From NCBI GenBank assembly GCA_965203685.1, contig OZ241908.1, positions 4,960,001 to 5,024,000 on the forward strand: a stretch of DNA of 64,000 nucleotides. The letters are read 5' to 3'. Positions 58,932 to 64,000 of this stretch are shown here, piece after piece. Numbering within the stretch: position 1 is the stretch's first letter; the number at the start of each line of letters is the position of its first letter. The position numbers and the translations under genes were made by a program. Origin of the DNA: VXYL01 sp965203685. Its GTDB lineage: Bacteria; Pseudomonadota; Gammaproteobacteria; Pseudomonadales; Azotimanducaceae. Below the pieces are notes generated by a model, which was given only the letters and a program-made list of their open reading frames with translations, did not search any database and had not been told where the DNA came from.

Positions 58932-60200
58932 CTAGCCCTCGACGATCACCATGTGCCAGTTCTTCCGGCCGCGGCGCACGACGTGGTAGCGACCGTGCAG
59001 GGCATTGGCAGCCTCCAGGCGCATCCCGGCATCCTCGACCACCTCGCCGTTCACGCGCACGCCGCGGCTCTGCACCAGCCGCCGCGCGGCACCGTTCGAG
59101 GGCGCGAGCCCGGCGCCGGTCATCGCCTCGAGCAGCCCCGTGCCGGCCGCGACCGTGCTCGCCGCCATGCCGTCACGGGCCAGTTGGGAGAAGTCGTCCT
59201 CGCGCAAGGCCCGCACCTGGCCGTCGAAAAGCGCCGTCGTGATGCGTTCCGCGGCGTCCACGGCGTCGGCGCCATGGACGAGGCGCGTCACCTCTCGAGC
59301 CAGCGTGCGCTGCGCATCACGGCGTTCCGGACGCTCGCGCACCGCATCGGCCACCGCCGCGATCTCGTCGTCCTCGAGCAGCGTGAAGCAGCGCACGTAC
59401 GGCACCACGTCCGCATCCGGCGTATTCATCCAAAACTGGTAGAAGGCATAGGGGGACGTACGCCCGGCGTCCAGCCAGATCGCTCCGTCCGTGCTCTTAC
59501 CGAACTTCGTGCCATCTTGCTTCGTGATGAGCGGGTGGGTGAGGGCAAACGCCTGCCGCTGCAAGGCGCGCCGCACCAGGTCCACCCCGCTGACGATGTT
59601 GCCCCATTGATCGCTGCCACCGACTTGCACCGAGCACTCGTAGCGACGCGCCAACTCGAGGAAGTCGTACGCCTGCAGCAGCATGTAGCTGAACTCGGTG
59701 TACGAGATGCCCGCCCCGTCCCGCTCAAGGCGCGAGCGGACCGAGTCACGCTGCATCATCGCATTGACCGAGAAGTGCTTGCCCACGTCGCGCAGGAAGC
59801 CGATGACGTCCTGGTCCCGCGTCCAGTCCAGGTTGTTGACCACCAAAGCCGCGTTGTTGCCCTCGAGATCGATGAACTGCGACACCTGAGCGCGTATCGC
59901 ATCGACCCAGGCTTCGACGGTCGCCGCATCGTTCAGCGCACGTTCGTCCACGCGCCCGGACGGGTCGCCGATCAGCCCCGTCGCGCCCCCGACCACGGCG
60001 ACCGGCCGGTGGCCACGCAATTGGAACCGACGTAGCATCAGCAACGTCACGAGGTTGCCGACCTGGAGACTCGACGCGGTTGGGTCCACCCCGGCATACA
60101 CCGTACGCGAGCCGCCTGCGAGGTGGGCATCGAGACCTGCCCGATCGGACACTTGGGCGAGCAGCCCTCGCCCCTCGAGGGCACGGAGTAGCGAAGCCAT
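58932..60200 (-). CDS. tyrS: Tyrosyl-tRNA synthetase
   Basis: A 422-residue class I synthetase (E. coli 424). The Rossmann catalytic domain starts 'MASLLRALEGRGLLAQVSD' and includes 'GVDPTASSLQVGNLVTLL' (HIGH position), 'VGGATGLIGDPSGR' and the KMSKS loop 'QDGTKFGKSTDG'; the C-terminal S4 domain covers about 355-415 ('NGAARRLVQSRGVRVNGEVV'). It charges tRNA-Tyr. ATG 60200 aligns with the E. coli start; an ATG 11 codons upstream is less likely. It lies directly upstream of the rrn promoter in the same direction. Confidence 0.93.
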   Translation of the reverse strand: MASLLRALEGRGLLAQVSDRAGLDAHLAGGSRTVYAGVDPTASSLQVGNLVTLLMLRRFQLRGHRPVAVVGGATGLIGDPSGRVDERALNDAATVEAWVDAIRAQVSQFIDLEGNNAALVVNNLDWTRDQDVIGFLRDVGKHFSVNAMMQRDSVRSRLERDGAGISYTEFSYMLLQAYDFLELARRYECSVQVGGSDQWGNIVSGVDLVRRALQRQAFALTHPLITKQDGTKFGKSTDGAIWLDAGRTSPYAFYQFWMNTPDADVVPYVRCFTLLEDDEIAAVADAVRERPERRDAQRTLAREVTRLVHGADAVDAAERITTALFDGQVRALREDDFSQLARDGMAASTVAAGTGLLEAMTGAGLAPSNGAARRLVQSRGVRVNGEVVEDAGMRLEAANALHGRYHVVRRGRKNWHMVIVEG

Positions 60201-60348
60201 GGGGAGTGACAGGTTTCGAGAACCGTGCACCATAGCAGCGCACAGGGGTTTCCATCAATCACGATTTCGTTTAATAATCGGCCTTCGCCTGGCTTTGAGG
60301 GCACTTTGGGACGGGCGTCATTGGGTCAAAAGGGATGCTCGTCGGACC

Positions 60349-61659
60349 GTGCTCGCGCCGCCAAAGCAACACGCCATCATCGTTGTCGCCGTTGGCACGT
60401 TCCTGCTAGTCGTTGCCTTGGGCGGCCGGAGCTCTGACCAAACCGCGAACGCTGCCAGCGTCACTCCCCCCACCGAGCCCACCGAATCCGCCCCCCCACC
60501 GATCGCGGCCGCCCCACCCGCGCCACCACCCCCCCTGCCAACCCCGAGCGACTTCACCGCCCCGGTCAAGTCGGGCGACAACCTCGCGAAGATCTTCGAT
60601 CGCCACGGCTTCCACCCCCGGGATCTGCACCTCGTCGTTCATAGCGGGCCCCATGGCAGGCGCTTGGCGGCCATCCGGCCCGGGCACGAGTTCGACTTCG
60701 CCGCCGACGAAGAAGGCAACCTGCAACACCTGAGGTATCGGCCGGATCGGTTGAAGAGCCTCGACTTCCGCCGCATCGGCGACCGTTTCGAAGCCACCGA
60801 GACAGTCCGCGAGCCGGACTTCGAACGCGTCTACAAGGTGGGCCGGATCCACGTCGACCAGTCGCTCTACACCACCTGCAAGGACCTAGGCTTGAGCGAC
60901 GCATTCGCCATCCGCTTGGAGGAGATCTTCCAGTGGGACATCGACTTCGTCCACGACGTCCGCCCCGGCAACGAGTTCCACGTCCTTTACGATGAACGCC
61001 ACATCGACGGGGAGTTCATCGGTTACGGCGACATTCTCGCCGCGGAATTCGTCACCCGCCGCAAGACCCATCGGGCGGTGCGCTACGTTGACGCCGACGG
61101 CGTAGCAAGCTACTACGCCCCCGGGGGCAACACCATGCGCAAACGGTTCGTGCGCACGCCGCTCGACGCCCGCGTCAGTTCGCCGTTCAACTTAAAGCGC
61201 GTGCATCCGCTGTGGAAGCGGGTCATGCCGCACCGCGGAATCGACTACGCCGCGCCGGTCGGCACCGCGGTCAAGGCCACCGGAGACGGTAGGGTCACCG
61301 CCCGCTCGCGCACCCGGGCAAACGGCAACTACATCGTCATCCAGCACGGCGAGCGTTACCAGACCAAGTACCTGCATCTTTCCCGCTTCGCCGACGACCT
61401 AAAGCAGGGACAGAGGGTCAAGCAGGGGCAAGTGATTGGCTACGTCGGGGCCACGGGCTGGGCCACCGGGCCGCATCTCCACTACGAGTTCCTGGTCGAC
61501 GGCGTGCACAAGAATCCAAGCACCGTCGGCTTGCCCGATGCCCAACCGATCGCGGCCGCGTTGCGGGAAGATTTCCTTGCCACGACCACGCCGATACTGA
61601 ACGACCTCCAATCCCGCAGGGACCGCTACGAGATCGCGCTCCAGACCGCACCTCAGTAG
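60349..61659 (+). CDS. M23-family (MepM-like) murein endopeptidase
   Basis: About 436 residues: an N-terminal membrane anchor ('HAIIVVAVGTFLLVVALGG'), a Pro/Ala-rich linker, a LysM/OapA-like region ('PVKSGDNLAKIFDRHGFH'), and a LytM (peptidase M23) domain at about 280-385 with zinc ligands in 'MPHRGIDYAAPVG' (HxxxD) and 'GPHLHYEFLVDG' (HxH). It would cleave peptidoglycan cross-links during cell growth, as MepM does. The start is uncertain; GTG 60349 is the first start codon in a sensible place, after a TAATAAT-like -10 near 60275. anmK follows 6 nt after the stop, so peptidoglycan cleavage and recycling genes are linked. Confidence 0.85.
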   Translation: MLAPPKQHAIIVVAVGTFLLVVALGGRSSDQTANAASVTPPTEPTESAPPPIAAAPPAPPPPLPTPSDFTAPVKSGDNLAKIFDRHGFHPRDLHLVVHSGPHGRRLAAIRPGHEFDFAADEEGNLQHLRYRPDRLKSLDFRRIGDRFEATETVREPDFERVYKVGRIHVDQSLYTTCKDLGLSDAFAIRLEEIFQWDIDFVHDVRPGNEFHVLYDERHIDGEFIGYGDILAAEFVTRRKTHRAVRYVDADGVASYYAPGGNTMRKRFVRTPLDARVSSPFNLKRVHPLWKRVMPHRGIDYAAPVGTAVKATGDGRVTARSRTRANGNYIVIQHGERYQTKYLHLSRFADDLKQGQRVKQGQVIGYVGATGWATGPHLHYEFLVDGVHKNPSTVGLPDAQPIAAALREDFLATTTPILNDLQSRRDRYEIALQTAPQ

Positions 61660-61665
61660 CGCACC

Positions 61666-62778
61666 ATGAAATACGTCGGCGTCATGACCGGTACCAGCAT
61701 GGACGGTCTGGATGTCGCCGTACTCGACACGGGCACCTCACCTCCGGCCATCATCGCCGCGTCCACAGTTCCCCTGCCGAGCGAACTCGCGCGCGACCTC
61801 GCCGCCCTGTCCGTCCCAGGAGACCGCGAAATCGACCGCCTCGGCGTCATCGACGCGGCCCTTGGGGAGTTCATCGGCCAATCCGTGCTCGACTGCCTGG
61901 CAAGCTGGAACATCGCCGTCGCCGACGTGCGCGCCATCGGCTCCCACGGGCAGACCGTGCGACACCGCCCCGCCGCCAAGCGACCGTTCACCTTGCAGAT
62001 CGGTGACCCAAACCGAATCGCCGAGGTCACCGGCATCGACACCGTCGCCGATTTCCGCCGCCGCGACATGGCCGCCGGTGGTCAGGGGGCGCCGCTCGTG
62101 CCGCTATTTCACGAGGCGTTGTTCCGCCAGCAAGACCGCCACCGCGTCGTCCTCAACATCGGCGGCATCGCCAACGCAACGATGTTGCCGGCCCAGACGA
62201 CCCGGGTAACCGGGTTCGACACCGGGCCAGGCAACGCACTGGTCGACGCTTGGTCACGGCATTGCCGGGATGAGCCGTACGACCGCGACGGCACGTGGGC
62301 CGCCGCTGGGCGGGTCGTCGAGGCCCTCTTGGCCGTTCTTCAACGCGACTCGTTCGTCCACGCGGCACCGCCGAAGAGCACCGGCAAGGAGACCTACCAC
62401 CTAGACTACGTTAAACGCGCCTGCCAGGACGCGACGCACGCGCGCGACGCGGTCGACGCGGTGGATGTGCAGGCGACCTTGGCCGAGTTCACTGCTTGGA
62501 GCATCGCTTTCGCCATACGCCAGTGGGGACCAGGAGGGGGCGACGTCGTGGTCTGCGGCGGCGGTCGGCACAACGGGGACTTGATGGTGCGGGTCGGCCG
62601 ACATCTCGGGGAGTTCGAGCTAGTCAGCAGTGATGACCTCGGCGTCGATGGCGATGCGTTGGAGGCTGCGGCGTTCGCGTGGTTTGCGCACCGTACGCTT
62701 GCTGGCGAGCCGAGCAACGCGCCGGATGTCACGGGTGCCAGCGGCAGCCGAGTCTTAGGTGCGATTCATACCGCTTGA
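61666..62778 (+). CDS. anmK: Anhydro-N-acetylmuramic acid kinase
   Basis: A 370-residue AnmK, which phosphorylates and opens 1,6-anhydro-MurNAc recovered from peptidoglycan turnover. The diagnostic N-terminal 'VGVMTGTSMDGLDVAV' (phosphate loop), 'AIGSHGQTVRHRP' and 'FDTGPGNALVDAW' are present, with the C-terminal 'VVVCGGGRHNGDLM'. Length equals E. coli AnmK (369). Six nt downstream of the M23 peptidase gene. A 9-bp hairpin (GCGAACGGC-AA-GCCGTTCGC, 62793-62812) follows the stop. Confidence 0.93.
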   Translation: MKYVGVMTGTSMDGLDVAVLDTGTSPPAIIAASTVPLPSELARDLAALSVPGDREIDRLGVIDAALGEFIGQSVLDCLASWNIAVADVRAIGSHGQTVRHRPAAKRPFTLQIGDPNRIAEVTGIDTVADFRRRDMAAGGQGAPLVPLFHEALFRQQDRHRVVLNIGGIANATMLPAQTTRVTGFDTGPGNALVDAWSRHCRDEPYDRDGTWAAAGRVVEALLAVLQRDSFVHAAPPKSTGKETYHLDYVKRACQDATHARDAVDAVDVQATLAEFTAWSIAFAIRQWGPGGGDVVVCGGGRHNGDLMVRVGRHLGEFELVSSDDLGVDGDALEAAAFAWFAHRTLAGEPSNAPDVTGASGSRVLGAIHTA

Positions 62779-62834
62779 ATGGCTAATGCGACGCGAACGG
62801 CAAGCCGTTCGCCGACGTCCGCATACCCTCCCGA

Positions 62835-63167
62835 TCAGATCGCGAAGGAGTTGCCGCAGCCGCAGGTTGAGGACGCGTTGGGGTTGGCGACGATGAACTG
62901 CGCGCCGGCGAGATCCTCCCGGTAGTCGATCTCGGCGCCCGCGAGATACTGGTAGCTCATCGGGTCGACGACGGCCGTCACCCCGTCGCGCTCGATCACC
63001 GCGTCGTCGTCGGCCACGCCGTCGTCGAAGGTGAACCCGTAGGAAAACCCGCTGCAGCCGCCGCCGGTGATGAATACGCGCAACTTCAGCGCGGGATTGC
63101 CCTCGTCGTCGATGAGTTCACGCACCTTGTGCGCGGCACGCGATGAGAATTCGATGTTCGCGTCCAT
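62835..63167 (-). CDS. erpA: ErpA-type iron-sulfur carrier/insertion protein
   Basis: A 110-residue A-type carrier that delivers Fe-S clusters. The three ligand cysteines are C38 ('GGGCSGFSYGFTFDD') and C102/C104 ('TCGCGNSFAI'), with the C-x63-C-x-C spacing and terminal SFxI of ErpA. ATG 63167 is used; a TATAAT hexamer ends 6 nt upstream, so transcription may begin at the start codon. Convergent with anmK. Confidence 0.9.
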   Translation of the reverse strand: MDANIEFSSRAAHKVRELIDDEGNPALKLRVFITGGGCSGFSYGFTFDDGVADDDAVIERDGVTAVVDPMSYQYLAGAEIDYREDLAGAQFIVANPNASSTCGCGNSFAI

Positions 63168-63306
63168 GCCGCCATTATAGACCCCGTCGGCAAGCCGGGC
63201 GGGGGTCGCGGTTATAGTACGGTCGTACAACGAACCGCGAACAGGCTCCGCACTGCTACCCCGCCTCGCCGTCAAGCGCCCCTCCCTTGAATTCCTGCGT
63301 CGCCAG

Positions 63307-64000
63307 TTGGCGGGCGTCGAGGCGTTGCCGCCGCTCATACTCCTCGCGATCGTTGCCGGTCTCCTCACAGGCGTGGTCGTCCTGCTATTCCGGGCCGGCC
63401 TCGAAGGCGGCGCGTGGCTGACCGGTCGCCCTGACGCGGAGAACTTCGATGGCTTGAGCCCGTGGACGGCGTTGCTGATGCCCCTTGTCGGCGCGACCGT
63501 GCTCGGCTTGATCCTGAGTCGGCTGCCAGCAGAATCCCGGCGCTTCGGCGTCGTCCACGTCATGGAACGCCTGTCGCGGTATCAAGGGCACATGCCGCTG
63601 CGCAGTGCGCTACACCAGTTCGTCGGCGGCATAGCCGCCTTGTCCGTTGGCCTGTCCGGCGGTCGCGAAGGGCCTGCCGTGCACCTCGGCGCCGCCACCT
63701 CGAGCCTGCTCGGCAACGCGGTCCGGTTGCCGAACAACAGCGTCCGAACCCTGGTCGCCTGCGGTTCCGCCGCAGCCATCGGTGCGTCCTTCAACACGCC
63801 GATGGCCGGCGTCATCTTCGCGATGGAAGTGGTGATGATGGAGTACACCATCGCGAGCTTCATCCCGGTGATCATCGCGTCGGTCACCGCGACCGTGGTG
63901 AACCGCTGGTTCTTCGGTGACGTCATCGCATTCTCGGTTCCAGAGACCGAACTGCGTTCCCTGCTCGAGATCCCCTACATCACCCTCGCCGGCGTCGCGG
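63307..64000 (+). CDS. CLC-family chloride channel/transporter (partial, runs off the window)
   Basis: The N-terminal 230 or so residues of a CLC protein. Typical motifs are 'LSVGLSGGREGPAVHLGAA' (GREGP) and 'GSAAAIGASFNTPMAGVIFA', with several transmembrane helices ('LILLAIVAGLLTGVVVLLF'). The coding frame is open from 63181, but no ATG or GTG occurs in it before 63307, where the first TTG lies; similarity to relatives ('VKRPSLEFLRRQLAGVEAL') begins earlier, near 63270, so a CTG (63256) or other unusual start is possible. Continues beyond 64000. Confidence 0.8.
   Translation, partial: MAGVEALPPLILLAIVAGLLTGVVVLLFRAGLEGGAWLTGRPDAENFDGLSPWTALLMPLVGATVLGLILSRLPAESRRFGVVHVMERLSRYQGHMPLRSALHQFVGGIAALSVGLSGGREGPAVHLGAATSSLLGNAVRLPNNSVRTLVACGSAAAIGASFNTPMAGVIFAMEVVMMEYTIASFIPVIIASVTATVVNRWFFGDVIAFSVPETELRSLLEIPYITLAGVA

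Overview
The window looks like a chromosomal segment of a GC-rich, uncultured gammaproteobacterium. The evidence is an ErpA-type A-type carrier, Prc with the gammaproteobacterial layout, a PA0069-family radical SAM protein, a MepM-like M23 peptidase, AnmK, a DUF1244 protein, and a 16S-tRNA-Ile-tRNA-Ala-23S-5S rRNA operon. Three phytanoyl-CoA-dioxygenase-like genes, two luciferase-like oxidoreductases and secreted FG-GAP proteins suggest an organotrophic, possibly marine or host-associated lifestyle. That lifestyle is inference only.

Layout. 1-5.7 kb: catabolic genes, with two luciferase-like monooxygenase paralogues flanking two PhyH dioxygenases, a serine hydrolase and a DUF4430 protein. 5.7-6.9 kb: a small cassette of three short genes, two of them apparently frameshifted, then a YjbR-like protein. 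7.1-13.2 kb: a forward block of a cysteine-synthase-like enzyme, an NfeD protease with its slipin partner, an AlbA_2/ATPase protein and an acyl-CoA carboxylase subunit. 13.2-23 kb: sugar-acid and amide-type metabolism, a YejF-like ABC ATPase, an exported ATP-dependent DNA ligase, a third PhyH gene and an extended SDR. 23-28 kb: an accessory stretch with actinobacterial-looking orphan genes, a ribbon-helix-helix/SPFH pair behind a large inverted-repeat operator, a radical SAM gene with a LexA-like box, and a HigBA toxin-antitoxin module. 28-36 kb: a GST, an esterase and two very large FG-GAP/UnbV proteins; the second is fused to a vanadium haloperoxidase. 36-40 kb: a VOC protein with a CbbQ/CbbO-type MoxR-VWA pair. 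40.6-42.7 kb: thrS behind a promoter, a threonine-rich leader peptide and a terminator. 42.7-51.5 kb: prc, an FKBP lipoprotein, lepB, a TerC protein, a cupin and a TonB receptor. 51.6-58.9 kb: the rRNA operon on the minus strand. 58.9-64 kb: tyrS, an M23 peptidase, anmK, erpA and the start of a CLC channel gene.

The most notable region is the rRNA operon. Its 23S gene is interrupted by two group I introns only 20 nt apart, after positions equivalent to E. coli U1931 and U1951. Each has P/Q/R/S core elements, a G.U splice site, a terminal G and a single-motif LAGLIDADG endonuclease gene whose TAG stop lies inside the S element. The same 23S has U at position 2058 (predicted macrolide resistance) and A at 1914 in helix 69. 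The 16S has compensatory changes in the hairpin targeted by the EUB338 probe and 341F primer.

The second notable system is a likely ribosome-mediated attenuator of thrS: 9 of 25 codons in a leader peptide are threonine, followed by an intrinsic terminator. The ThrRS itself lacks the N-terminal TGS domain. A small palindromic intergenic element recurs at least four times across the window.
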